Shown in pieces: positions 25,450-33,917 of a stretch of DNA of 58,388 nucleotides. Origin of the DNA: Mesorhizobium sp. 1M-11. GTDB lineage: Bacteria > Pseudomonadota > Alphaproteobacteria > Rhizobiales > Rhizobiaceae. The stretch is taken from the NCBI RefSeq assembly GCF_001303895.1, contig NZ_LJSD01000065.1, forward strand, positions 1 to 58,388, written 5' to 3'. The notes under the pieces were generated by a model. That model ran no database searches. It was not told where the DNA came from and saw only the letters and a list, made by a program, of their open reading frames with translations. Every line of letters begins with the position of its first letter. The first letter of the stretch is position 1. Made by a program: the position numbers and the translations under genes.

Positions 25450-26142
25450 ATGCGTGCCGTGACACCCGAGCCCCGCGAGATCGAAGCTGCCGTCGTCGAC
25501 GCGACAGGCGAGATCGCGGCCTTCATCGTCGCCAATCTGCCGGTCGCCGCGGTTCCCGGCACTCCCGAAATCCGGCTGCATGGCGCACATCCCGGCAGCG
25601 GCCTGCGCCGCCTGACCGAACGGCGAAGCAGGCTCTCGCCCTATTGGGCCTATCAATGGGCGGGCGGGGCCGTGCTGGCACGCCATCTGCTCGACCATCC
25701 CGAAACGGTGCGCGGACGGACCGTGCTCGACCTGGGCACCGGCTCCGGCCTTGTCGCCATCGCGGCCGCAAAGGCAGGCGCTGGCAAAATTACCGCCGTG
25801 GATATCGACGCGCACGCGATTGCGGCGCTGCGCCTCAACGCCGCCTTGAACGGTGTGACGATCGAAACCCAGTTGGCTGATTTGACCGCCGGAGAGCCGC
25901 CGCGCGTCGACCTGATAACGGTCGGCGACCTGTTCTACGAACGCCGGCTCGCCAGACGCGTCACGGCATTCCTGGACCGCTGCCTTGCTGCTGGCATCAC
26001 GATCCTGGTCGGCGATCCGGGCCGCGCCTATCTGCCTCGCGAGCGGCTGGCGATGATCGCCGAATACCCCGTGACCGACTTTGGCACAGCGGCCGGCGAG
26101 ATAACCCGGGCGACGGTCTTCTCTTTCATGCAAGGGAGCTAA
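25450..26142 (+). CDS. Class I SAM-dependent methyltransferase, PrmA/ETFB-lysine methyltransferase-like
   Basis: A 230-residue protein with a Rossmann methyltransferase domain (about residues 75-185): motif I LDLGTGSGLVAIAAAKAG, motif II AVDIDAHAIAALRLNAALNGV and motif IV region LITVGDLFYERRLA. The N-terminal segment (LTERRSRLSPYWAYQWAGGAVLARHLLDHP) matches the group of METTL20/nicotinamide N-methyltransferase-like protein lysine methyltransferases. The D-L-F-Y-E motif is typical of that group. The target may be the electron transfer flavoprotein, as for family members; this is inference. Confidence 0.85.
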   Translation: MRAVTPEPREIEAAVVDATGEIAAFIVANLPVAAVPGTPEIRLHGAHPGSGLRRLTERRSRLSPYWAYQWAGGAVLARHLLDHPETVRGRTVLDLGTGSGLVAIAAAKAGAGKITAVDIDAHAIAALRLNAALNGVTIETQLADLTAGEPPRVDLITVGDLFYERRLARRVTAFLDRCLAAGITILVGDPGRAYLPRERLAMIAEYPVTDFGTAAGEITRATVFSFMQGS

Positions 26143-26283
26143 TTCAACCCTGGCGGAAGAACATGCTTCTACGCCACCTGCGATTGCCTGGAAGAATGCC
26201 GCCTATTTTTGCGTGGATTGCCTAAAAAACAGAATCTCATGCTTCGCGTGCACAAGATTCTTGCTGCAAGCTGAAAAAATCAT

Positions 26284-26379
26284 CCGGTGATTCCTCCCGT
26301 AGCACCGGATGTGTTCTTCCCTCCCGAGAGGCTCTTCAGCCTCTGCTTCGACCGGGACGCCCAGCGTCCCGGTCTTTTT
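26284..26379 (+). ncRNA. Candidate small RNA with CCUCCC motifs and intrinsic terminator
   Basis: Three consecutive hairpins lie on the plus strand. The first is CCGGTG...CACCGG (26284-26308), whose loop exposes CCTCCC. A single-stranded CCCTCCC (26319-26325) follows. The second is AGAGGCT-CTTC-AGCCTCT (26327-26344). The third is the perfect 10-bp GACCGGGACG/CGTCCCGGTC (26350-26374), ending in TTTTT. Anti-Shine-Dalgarno CCUCCC motifs in loops plus a strong terminator resemble alphaproteobacterial trans-acting RNAs of the alpha-r14/cuckoo type. The 5' end is not defined; it may lie upstream at about 26200-26240. No open frame is convincing. It is convergent with zwf. Confidence 0.55.
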
Positions 26380-26405
26380 CTGTGCGCAGCCCTGTTTCGC
26401 AGGCT

Positions 26406-27791
26406 CTATTTTGCGGGATTGATCCAGCCGTTCGGCGGCCCGAACTTCGCGATTGCCTCGGCCGGTCCCCAGGTGCCAGGCTCGTAGATCGCGGGCTGGC
26501 TCTTGTCGTCGAGTATCGGGCCGACGATGCGCCAGGCCGCTTCCGACGCATCCTGCCGCGTGAACAGGCGCACATCGCCATTCATAGCGTCACCGATCAG
26601 GCGCTCATACGGCTCCATGTCGCCGGCGGAATCGTCGACCGCCGAAAGCTCCACCTGTTCACCGACCATTTCATCGCCGGCCTGCTTGCGGCGGGCGCCG
26701 ATGCTGATCGAGATTTCCGGGTTGATGCGAAAGCGCAGATAGTTGGTCTCGTCGGGCGCAATCGTGTCGAACACGTCGAGCGGCGGCCGCTTCAGCCGGA
26801 CCACCACTTCCGTGGCGCGAACCGGCAGGTTCTTGCCGGCGCGGATGAAGAAGGGCACATCCTGCCAACGCCAGGTGTCGATGAAGAAACGCGCCGCGGC
26901 GAAGGTTTCGACGGTGGAGCCCGGCGCCACACCCGGCTCCTTCAGATAGCCGGCAAACTGTCCGCGTACCACATCGTCCTTGGTCAGCGTGCGCACGGCC
27001 TTCAGCACCTGCACCTTCTCATCGATCAAGTCCTCGGCCGAGCGGCCGGACGGCGGCTCCATGGCCAGAAGCAGCATGATGTTGAGCAGATGGTTCTCGA
27101 TGACGTCGCGAATGCAGCCGACCTCGTCATAGAACTTGCCGCGCCCCTGCACGCCGAAATCCTCGGCCATGGTGATCTGCACGCTCTCGACATAGTTGCG
27201 GTTCCAGATCGGCTCCAGGAAGGAGTTGGCGAAGCGGAAATAAAGCAGGTTCTGGATCGCTTCCTTGCCGAGATAATGGTCGATGCGGAAGATCGAATTC
27301 TCATCGAAGACGATGTGCAGGACCCGGTTCAGCCAGCGCGCCGACTGCAGGTCGCGTCCGAACGGCTTTTCCACCATCAGCCTGGCGCCGGCGGCACCGC
27401 CCGACTGCTCCAGCCCCTGCACCACCGGCTCGAACATCGAGGGCGGCACGGCAAGATAATAGAGTGGGTGGCGGAAGCCGGTCAGCGCTTCCTTCAGCTT
27501 GTCGAAGGTTTCCTGGCTGCGATAATCGCCGCTGACATAACGCAGCAGGCCGACAAGCCTGGCAAACACTTTCTCGTCGACCTTGCCGAGTGCCGCCTTG
27601 ATGCCGTCATGCGCGCGTTCGGCCAGCTTCTCCACCGTCCAGTCGTCATAGGCGATGCCGATGATCGGCTCCTTCAGGTGGTCGCGTTCCACCATCGCGT
27701 AGAGTGCCGGAAAGATCTTCTTGTGCGCCAGGTCGCCGGTGGCGCCGAAGAGCACAAGCACATCCGATCGGGTTTCAGCCGCTGCTGCCAT
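26406..27791 (-). CDS. zwf: Glucose-6-phosphate 1-dehydrogenase Zwf
   Basis: A 461-residue enzyme (EC 1.1.1.49) that oxidises glucose 6-phosphate to 6-phosphogluconolactone with NADP(+), feeding the Entner-Doudoroff and pentose phosphate routes. The nucleotide-binding motif is VLFGATGDLAHKK (about residues 12-24), the active-site motif is RIDHYLGKEAIQNLL (about 168-182) and the C-terminal segment is GDVRLFTRQDASEAAW. It is slightly shorter than the usual 485-490 residues but has all key motifs. It follows gnd in the same direction, about 110 bases away, with a palindromic repeat between them. No pgl or edd gene is adjacent. Confidence 0.96.
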   Translation of the reverse strand: MAAAAETRSDVLVLFGATGDLAHKKIFPALYAMVERDHLKEPIIGIAYDDWTVEKLAERAHDGIKAALGKVDEKVFARLVGLLRYVSGDYRSQETFDKLKEALTGFRHPLYYLAVPPSMFEPVVQGLEQSGGAAGARLMVEKPFGRDLQSARWLNRVLHIVFDENSIFRIDHYLGKEAIQNLLYFRFANSFLEPIWNRNYVESVQITMAEDFGVQGRGKFYDEVGCIRDVIENHLLNIMLLLAMEPPSGRSAEDLIDEKVQVLKAVRTLTKDDVVRGQFAGYLKEPGVAPGSTVETFAAARFFIDTWRWQDVPFFIRAGKNLPVRATEVVVRLKRPPLDVFDTIAPDETNYLRFRINPEISISIGARRKQAGDEMVGEQVELSAVDDSAGDMEPYERLIGDAMNGDVRLFTRQDASEAAWRIVGPILDDKSQPAIYEPGTWGPAEAIAKFGPPNGWINPAK

Positions 27792-27810
27792 GATGGTACT
27801 CCTTTACGCT

Positions 27811-27907
27811 TTAGAGCGCCGCGCGTCCGTGCGGACGCGCAAAGGACGCTCTAACACTTGATTTGGCGCATGATCCTTTCCGAAAATCATTCTGATTTTC
27901 GGGGTCA
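27811..27907. repeat. Palindromic repeat, family A, reverse orientation
   Basis: Units AGAGCGCCGCGCGTCC...GGACGCTCT and then GCGCATGATCC...GGGGTCATGCGC with core CCGAAAATCA/TGATTTTCGG. It is the same two-hairpin composite as 10012-10112 but in the opposite order, so it is an inverted copy. It fills the gap between gnd and zwf, and its last bases include the gnd stop codon. Confidence 0.8.
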
Positions 27908-28912
27908 TGCGCGAGGCTTTTCGAGATGGCCGCCGAAGGCATAGCGCATGGCGGACAGAAGCTTGTCGGCGAAGGCCGACTCTCCCTGCGAGGAGAAACG
28001 GTCGAAAAGTGCCGCCGACAGCACCGGCGCAGGCACACCTGTGTCGATTGCCGCCTTCAGCGTCCAGCGGCCTTCGCCGGAATCCGAAACCCGGCCGCCG
28101 AACTGCTCCAGCGCCGGATCTGCCTTCAGCGCACCTGCGGTGAGATCGAGCAGCCATGAGCCGATGACCGAACCATGCCGCCACACTTCGGTGACCGCCG
28201 GCAGATCGATGTCGAACTGGTAATATTGCGGCTCGGACAGCGGCGTGGTCTCGGCATCGGCGCTGCGCTTGGCCTTGCCTGAGCTCGCGGCCTTAAGGAT
28301 GTTCACGCCTTCGGCATAGGCGGCCATGACGCCGTATTCGATACCGTTGTGCACCATCTTGACGAAATGGCCGGCGCCACTCGGGCCGCAATGCAGATAA
28401 CCAAACGGAGCAGTACCGGCGGCCTTGTCGGGCGTAGCGCCATGATCGGCGCCTGGCGCCAGTGAGGCGAAGATCGGATCAAGATGTTTCACCGCTGCGT
28501 CGGGGCCACCGATCATCAGGCAGTAGCCGCGCTCCAGGCCCCAGACGCCGCCGCTGGTGCCGACATCGACGAAGGCGATGCCCTTTTCGGCATATCTCGC
28601 GCCAAGATCGACCGCATCGCGATAGTTGGAATTGCCGCCGTCGATGATGATGTCGCCCTTGTCGAGGAGAGCTGCGACCTGATCGGCAACCTTGCCGGTG
28701 ATGGCAGCAGGCAGCATCAGCCAGACGGCACGCGGCTTGGCCAGCTTGCCGATGAACTCCTCCAGTGAACCGGAGCCAGTTGCCCCTTCCTTGACCAGGG
28801 CTTCGACGCTGGCCGGGTTGATGTCGTAGACGACACATTCATGGCCGTCGCGCTGCAGGCGCCTGACCATATTGGCGCCCATCCTGCCCAATCCCATCAT
28901 TCCGATCTGCAT
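27905..28912 (-). CDS. gnd: 6-phosphogluconate dehydrogenase, decarboxylating (short GndA type)
   Basis: A 335-residue enzyme of the short 6PGDH class (EC 1.1.1.44 or the NAD-linked 1.1.1.343). The start at 28912 gives MQIGMMGLGRMGANMVRRLQ, the Rossmann motif; upstream sequence is open but unrelated. IIDGGNSNYRD, VDVGTSGGVWGLERGYCLMIGG and GPSGAGHFVKMVHNGIEYGVM are the conserved substrate and catalytic segments. Length near 330 residues distinguishes it from the 470-residue Gnd. The Asn at the end of the first strand region (YDINPAS) suggests NAD rather than NADP, which is only suggestive. Zwf follows downstream. Confidence 0.93.
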   Translation of the reverse strand: MQIGMMGLGRMGANMVRRLQRDGHECVVYDINPASVEALVKEGATGSGSLEEFIGKLAKPRAVWLMLPAAITGKVADQVAALLDKGDIIIDGGNSNYRDAVDLGARYAEKGIAFVDVGTSGGVWGLERGYCLMIGGPDAAVKHLDPIFASLAPGADHGATPDKAAGTAPFGYLHCGPSGAGHFVKMVHNGIEYGVMAAYAEGVNILKAASSGKAKRSADAETTPLSEPQYYQFDIDLPAVTEVWRHGSVIGSWLLDLTAGALKADPALEQFGGRVSDSGEGRWTLKAAIDTGVPAPVLSAALFDRFSSQGESAFADKLLSAMRYAFGGHLEKPRA

Positions 28913-29070
28913 GTTTCCATCCTGCTTGCTGACTTTGGTCTGCCCGATCGCCCTGCTCGCCGGCACCAGCCGACGCAACCGAGGTGCAGACAATCTCCGA
29001 TCCGTCGCGATCAAGCCAGAAGAATGTGAAGGGGATATCAAACGAGGTGGCTGCTGGGCAAATGCCACTA

Positions 29071-29170
29071 TCTCCCCCCTTGTGGGGGAGAAAGGATTTT
29101 CACGATCTTAGCGAGCACGCCCGTCAGGGCGGCGCAGTCTAAGTCGTAGAAAATCCAAGAGAGGGGATTT
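29071..29170. repeat. Dispersed repeat, family C, copy 1
   Basis: It begins with the hairpin TCTCCCCCCTTGTGGGGGAGA, then AAAGGATTTTCACGATCTTA, a GCGAGCACGCCC...GGGCGG palindrome, AAAATCCAAGAGAGGGGAT. Near-identical copies lie at 36231-36330 and, inverted, at 36416-36512. It sits between gnd and the HAD gene. The rest of 28913-29305 contains a second small palindrome (GAAAGGTCC/GGACCTTTC at about 29258-29280) and no gene. Confidence 0.85.
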
Positions 29171-29305
29171 GTAGCTGAGGGGTTGCGCATTTCTCGAACG
29201 GAGAGCAGGCAGGATGATTGCGCTTCCCGGCCCTCGGGCCTCGGGCGTTCGAGCCTTTTGAAAGGTCCACCGGACCTTTCAATTCGCCTGCGGCGAACCA
29301 GGCTC

Positions 29306-30016
29306 TCACCCTCTCCCGGCCAAAAACGCCGGTAGATCCGCAACCGAAGCCAGCACCACGTCGGCCAGCGGCGCCAGCGACTCGCGTGTGCCGGTGCCGG
29401 ACAGCACGCCGATCGCCAGGCCGCAGCCGCCGGCACGCGCCATGTCGAGATCGTGCCGGTTGTCGCCGACCATGGCGATCTCGGAGGGCTTCAGGCCGGT
29501 GAGGTCGCAGAAGGCGATCACCGCGTCCGGCGCCGGCTTCGGGTTGGCGACCGCGTCGTAGCCATAGGCGGCGTCGAACAGCTGCGCCATGCCGATGGCC
29601 GACAGCGTGCGCTCGCAGCCGGCGGTGGAATCGTTGGTGGCGACGCCCAGCCGATAGGATTTCGCATGCAGCGCTGCGAGCGACTCGGCAATGCCGGGCA
29701 GCGGTACGGCGAGCGCCGAACCCTGTTCGGTGCTGATTGCGTTGAAATGATCCAGCGCGTCGCGCTGCTCAGCCGCCGACAATTCGGGAAACCACAGCGC
29801 GATGATGTCGGCATTGGTGCCAGCGGCAAAGACGGTGTCCGGCTTGAAGCCCTTCGTCTCAAAATCATAGCCGGCCTTGGCCAGCAGCGCGTCGGCCCTG
29901 GCGCGATCGCCATTCGCCGCCTCCAGCGCCATGCGATCGGCCACGCCGCCCCAGGTGGCATGGAAATCGATCAGTGTTCCGTCCTTGTCGAAAAGGATGC
30001 CCTTGATGCCCGCCAA
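29306..30016 (-). CDS. HAD-family phosphatase, phosphoglycolate phosphatase-like
   Basis: A 236-residue haloacid dehalogenase-type hydrolase. Motif I is LFDKDGTLIDF (the Asp pair near residues 9-11), motif II is the Thr in LGVATNDSTAG, motif III is the Lys near NPKPAPDAV and motif IV is MVGDNRHDLDMARAGG. The helical cap between motifs I and II is of the C1 type seen in phosphoglycolate phosphatases and pyrophosphatases. It begins seven bases after the pgi stop, so it is co-transcribed and may dephosphorylate a damaged or side-product sugar phosphate. The substrate is uncertain. Confidence 0.88.
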   Translation of the reverse strand: MAGIKGILFDKDGTLIDFHATWGGVADRMALEAANGDRARADALLAKAGYDFETKGFKPDTVFAAGTNADIIALWFPELSAAEQRDALDHFNAISTEQGSALAVPLPGIAESLAALHAKSYRLGVATNDSTAGCERTLSAIGMAQLFDAAYGYDAVANPKPAPDAVIAFCDLTGLKPSEIAMVGDNRHDLDMARAGGCGLAIGVLSGTGTRESLAPLADVVLASVADLPAFLAGRG

Positions 30017-30023
30017 AATCCGC

Positions 30024-31667
30024 TTACTCCTGTTCGTTTAGCCGGTGGATATGTCCCACCAGCCCCGCTGTCGAGGCGTCTCTCGTGGCGGCATTCTCCT
30101 TGCCTTCAACGACAGGCAGCAGGCTGGTGGCGAGCTCCTTGCCGAGTTCGACACCCCATTGATCGAAGGAATTGATGTCGTAAAGCGTGCCTTCGACGAA
30201 GACGCGATGCTCGTAGAGCGCGATCAGCCGGCCGAAGGTGCGCGGGTCGAGCTTGCGGTAAAGGATGGTGAGCGAGGGCCGGTTGCCGGAAAAGACGCGG
30301 TGCGGCGCGATTTTGTCGACCTGTTCCGGCTTCATGCCCTTGGCCAGCATCTGCGCGCGCGCTTCCTCCAGCGTGCGGCCCTTCATCAGCGCTTCCGACT
30401 GCGCCACGACATTGGCCAACAGCAGATCATGATGGTGTTTGAGGTCCGGTTCGTGGCCGATCGCGGCGGCGATGAACTCGACCGGGATGATGTCGGTGCC
30501 CTGGTGCAGCAGCTGGAAGAAGGCGTGCTGGCCATTGGTGCCCGGCTCGCCCCATACCAGCGGACCGGTCGGCGTCACCGCCTTGCCATTGTCGAGCATG
30601 ACGCTCTTGCCGTTCGATTCCATATCGAGCTGCTGCAGATAGGCCGGCAGGCGCGACAGGCGCTGGTCATAAGGAATGACGGCGCGAGCCGGATAACCGC
30701 AGACGACACGGTGCCAAAAACCGACAAGGCCGAGCAACGCCGGCAGGTTCCTGTTCAGCGGCGCTGACTGGAAATGCTCGTCCATCTCATGCGCGCCGGC
30801 CAGGAAGGCGCGGAAATTCTCAGGTCCGACCGCAATCATCACCGGCAGCCCGATGGCACCCCAGACCGAATAGCGCCCGCCGACCCAGTCCCAGAAACCG
30901 AAGACGCGGTCTTTCTCGATGCCGAATTTGGCAACCAGGTCGAGCGCGGTGGAGACGGCGGCAAAGTGCTTGCCGACGGCTTCCTTGCCGAGCCTGGTCT
31001 CCACCCATTTGCGCGCCGTCTCGGCATTGGTCATGGTCTCGACGGTGGTGAAGGTCTTGGACGCGACAATGAACAGCGTCGTTTCCGCCGAAAGGCCCTT
31101 CAGCGTGTCGTGCATGTGGGCGCCGTCGATGTTGGAGACGTAATGCGCGCGCGGCCCGTCATGATAGGGGGCGAGCGCCAGCGTCGCCATCACCGGGCCG
31201 AGATCCGAACCGCCGATACCGATGTTGACGATGTCGGTGATCTTCTTGCCGGTGTGGCCGGCCGCCTTGCCGGAGCGGATGGCGTCGGCAAAGACGCTCA
31301 TCGCATCCAGCACCGAACGGACATCCTTCTGCACATCCTGTCCGTCTACATGCAAGCCCTTGCCGTCGAGGTTGCGCAGCGCCGTGTGCAGCACGGCGCG
31401 ATCCTCGGTGATGTTGATGTGCTTGCCGGAAAACATCGCGGCGCGTCGGCCCTCGAGGTCGGCCGCCTTGGCCAGGCTTTCGAGCAGTTCCATCGTCTTG
31501 CCGTCGACCGCGCATTTGGACCAGTCGAGCAACAGGTCGCCGTCCAGCGCCGAGAAGCGCTTGAAGCGGTCCGGATCGGCGGCGAAGGCCTCGCGCATGT
31601 CCATCGGAGTTGCCGCGCGATGGGCGCGCAGGGCGGCGAGCTGTTTGTCGAAGGCGGTGCGGTCCAC
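30024..31667 (-). CDS. pgi: Glucose-6-phosphate isomerase Pgi
   Basis: A 547-residue enzyme (EC 5.3.1.9) interconverting glucose 6-phosphate and fructose 6-phosphate. Family signatures are FGFWDWVGGRYSVWGAIGLPV and GPLVWGEPGTNGQHAFFQLLHQGTDIIP. The sugar-phosphate site NIGIGGSDLGPVMAT and VASKTFTTVETMTNA are also present. Length is normal. It is the first gene of a pgi-HAD pair. A divergent regulator starts about 335 bases upstream. The product connects with Zwf and Gnd encoded downstream in the same direction. Confidence 0.97.
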   Translation of the reverse strand: MDRTAFDKQLAALRAHRAATPMDMREAFAADPDRFKRFSALDGDLLLDWSKCAVDGKTMELLESLAKAADLEGRRAAMFSGKHINITEDRAVLHTALRNLDGKGLHVDGQDVQKDVRSVLDAMSVFADAIRSGKAAGHTGKKITDIVNIGIGGSDLGPVMATLALAPYHDGPRAHYVSNIDGAHMHDTLKGLSAETTLFIVASKTFTTVETMTNAETARKWVETRLGKEAVGKHFAAVSTALDLVAKFGIEKDRVFGFWDWVGGRYSVWGAIGLPVMIAVGPENFRAFLAGAHEMDEHFQSAPLNRNLPALLGLVGFWHRVVCGYPARAVIPYDQRLSRLPAYLQQLDMESNGKSVMLDNGKAVTPTGPLVWGEPGTNGQHAFFQLLHQGTDIIPVEFIAAAIGHEPDLKHHHDLLLANVVAQSEALMKGRTLEEARAQMLAKGMKPEQVDKIAPHRVFSGNRPSLTILYRKLDPRTFGRLIALYEHRVFVEGTLYDINSFDQWGVELGKELATSLLPVVEGKENAATRDASTAGLVGHIHRLNEQE

Positions 31668-31937
31668 GGCGATCTCCAGACTATGGCAGGGTCGGTTCAG
31701 ACTTTAGCAGAGCGAGTGCGGCAAGCGACAGGCTTGCAGCGAACTTATCTAGCGGAGTTTCAATCGGTTCAAGCCAGCCGGCGCGCACATTTTGCGTCCG
31801 CGCGAAATGGAGCAGGGCATGCATGCTGCCACGCAAACCAGAGCGGGAAATTTCTACTTTTTGCTGTTCACCAGCGGGAATGAAGGATCACTGGCATAAA
31901 TCCCAGCGATCAGAAAAATTGATTGGCGCAACCCCTT

Positions 31938-31968
31938 GTACCAATCATACAGTCCAATGGTCCACAAA
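31938..31968. promoter_or_regulatory. Candidate MocR operator upstream of its own gene
   Basis: Two CCAAT-containing half sites, GTACCAAT (31938-31945) and GTCCAATGG (31952-31960), are arranged as direct repeats 14 bases apart, with a looser inverted TTGTACC...GGTCCACAA pairing across them. They lie 40-65 bases before the MocR start and are the only such structure in the 335-base divergent region with pgi. A CCAAT palindrome recurs before mttB (33816-33828). Confidence 0.4.
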
Positions 31969-32002
31969 ACAAAAAAGACTGACCAACGAGGAGCGCCCGA
32001 AT

Positions 32003-33493
32003 ATGCCACAGCGTAACGACACCGCGATATGGTCGGGCCTGTTCAGGATTTCGGCCGAGTCCGGCCAGACCCTGCAGGCGCAGATCCGCCAGGCCATCGT
32101 GGCCGCGATCCTCGACCGTCAGATCGCCGCGTCCATGCCGCTCCCCTCATGCCGGATCCTCGCCGAGAAGCTCGGCGTGGCGCGCGGCACCGTGGTGCTC
32201 GCCTTCCAGCAGCTGGTCGATCAAGGCTTTTTGGTGGCACGCGAACGGCGCGGTCACTTCGTGAACCCGGAGGTTCTGGCGACGCCGGCACGGCCGCAGA
32301 AGACACCGGAACAGGCCAACGAGATCGACTGGAAGAAGCTGCGCCAGATCGCCGCCAGCGACATGCCGCCGCCGGCGAAGCACGATAACTGGATCAAGTC
32401 GTCATATCCGTTCGTATACGGCCAGTTCGACCCGGCGCTGTTCCCGACCGCCGAGTGGCGCGAGTGCAACCGCATGGCGCTAGCCGTGCTGGAGATCCGC
32501 AACTGGGCCTCAGACATGGTCGACCGCGACGACCCGCTGCTGATCGAACAGATCCAGGCGCGGCTGCTGCCGCGGCGCGGCATCTTCGCCAATCCCGACG
32601 AGATCATCGTGACGCTGGGCGCGCAGAACGCACTTTATATGCTGGCCACACTCTTGATGACCAAGGGCTCGAAGGTGGCAATGGAAGACCCCGGCTATCC
32701 CGACGCCCGCTCGATCTTCCGGCTGGCCGGCGCCGACATCCAGCCGGTCCCGGTCGACCAGTCAGGCATCGTCACCTCGGCGATCCCGGCAGACACCGGC
32801 TTTGTTTTCGTGACGCCGAGCCACCAGTGCCCGACGATGGTGCCACTGTCGCAGGAGCGCCGGCAGGACCTTCTGGCCCGCGCCAACCGCAACAACCACA
32901 TCATCATCGAGGACGGCTACGACAGCCAGTTGCTGGACGAGGCCCCGCAGCAGGCGCTGAAGAGCATCGATCGCTCCGGCCGCGTCGTCTATGTAGGCTC
33001 GATGTCGAAGACGCTGGCACCCGGCCTGCGCCTCGGCTACATCGTGGCGTCCGCCGGACTGATCGCGGAACTGCGGGCGCTGCGCCGCTTCATGCTGCGC
33101 CATCCGCCGGCCAACAACCAGCGCGCGGTGGCGCTGTTCCTCTCGCTTGGCCATCACGAGGCGCTTGTGCGGCGTCTTTCGACGGCCTTCGACGAGCGCC
33201 GCAAGCGGCTGGTGCACGCAATCTCGGCCTTCCTGCCGGAATGGCGCGCCACCGATTCCGCCGGCGGCACCTCGCTGTGGCTGGAAGGACCGCGCGGCAC
33301 CGACTCCCGCGATCTCGCGGCGGCGGCGGCCAGCCGCAGCGTGATCATCGAACCGGGCGACCGCTTCTTCGACCGCACCGACAAGCCGTCACGATTCATG
33401 CGGCTGGGCATTTCGTCCATTGCGCTTCAACATATCGAACCCGGCATTCGCGAGCTCGCGACCGCAGCAGGCCGTAGACCGGCGGCGGCATAG
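32003..33493 (+). CDS. MocR/TauR-type regulator (GntR HTH fused to aminotransferase-like domain)
   Basis: A 496-residue regulator. An N-terminal GntR winged helix (about residues 10-75: LQAQIRQAIVAAILDRQIAAS, LAEKLGVARGTVVLAFQQLVDQGFLVARERRG) is joined by a linker to a fold-type I aminotransferase-like domain. Conserved PLP residues are the Lys in GSMSKTLAPGLRLGY, the Asp/Tyr in IIEDGYDSQL and Asn in TLGAQNALYM. The start at 32003 has GAGGAG nine bases upstream; the frame is open earlier. MocR proteins sense PLP-linked amino compounds and usually control a neighbouring gene. Here mttB and a DddQ-like gene follow on the same strand beyond a strong terminator. Confidence 0.92.
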   Translation: MPQRNDTAIWSGLFRISAESGQTLQAQIRQAIVAAILDRQIAASMPLPSCRILAEKLGVARGTVVLAFQQLVDQGFLVARERRGHFVNPEVLATPARPQKTPEQANEIDWKKLRQIAASDMPPPAKHDNWIKSSYPFVYGQFDPALFPTAEWRECNRMALAVLEIRNWASDMVDRDDPLLIEQIQARLLPRRGIFANPDEIIVTLGAQNALYMLATLLMTKGSKVAMEDPGYPDARSIFRLAGADIQPVPVDQSGIVTSAIPADTGFVFVTPSHQCPTMVPLSQERRQDLLARANRNNHIIIEDGYDSQLLDEAPQQALKSIDRSGRVVYVGSMSKTLAPGLRLGYIVASAGLIAELRALRRFMLRHPPANNQRAVALFLSLGHHEALVRRLSTAFDERRKRLVHAISAFLPEWRATDSAGGTSLWLEGPRGTDSRDLAAAAASRSVIIEPGDRFFDRTDKPSRFMRLGISSIALQHIEPGIRELATAAGRRPAAA

Positions 33494-33516
33494 GTCCACC
33501 TCCCAAGCGACAACAG

Positions 33517-33546
33517 CCCTCCCCCTTGAACGGGGGGAGGGTTTTT
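33517..33546 (+). terminator. Intrinsic terminator after the MocR gene
   Basis: CCCTCCCCC (33517-33525) pairs with GGGGGGAGGG (33532-33541) across a TTGAA-type loop, followed by TTTTT (33542-33546). It ends the mocR transcript, so mttB needs its own promoter. The remaining 270 bases up to 33815 hold no recognised gene. Confidence 0.88.
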
Positions 33547-33815
33547 AAATTCTCAGCCCTCCGGTTCGGCTCCGCCACAATTCGGTGTCGAAACCTGGAT
33601 GCTCCTGCGTCGGCGCTCCATCTGCTGAGCGATCCATTCCCCCACCTGTCGTCCTGAACCTTCAGGAATTTCCGACACTTGGTTTGCAGGTTTTGCGACT
33701 GCGCCGGCGGCCCGGGCAAATCGCTTTTTCAGAAGTGATGCGGCCCAAGGCGAACAACCGCATTTCTGCCTCTTCGCTGGTCCATCTTCCCGAAATCGCT
33801 GGCACATATGCTGCA

Positions 33816-33828
33816 CCAATACGATTGG
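33816..33828. promoter_or_regulatory. CCAAT-ACG-ATTGG palindrome upstream of mttB
   Basis: A perfect 5+3+5 palindrome 90 bases before the mttB start. The CCAAT half site matches those in front of the mocR gene, so it is a candidate binding site through which the MocR protein controls mttB. No clear sigma-70 promoter could be fixed next to it. Confidence 0.4.
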
Positions 33829-33917
33829 CATAGTTCCGCGAAGCAAGGGGAAGAAGCCCGCTGATGGTGGACCAACCGCCACATGCAAAGCTTCAGGACA
33901 AAAAGTGGAGGTTTTCC

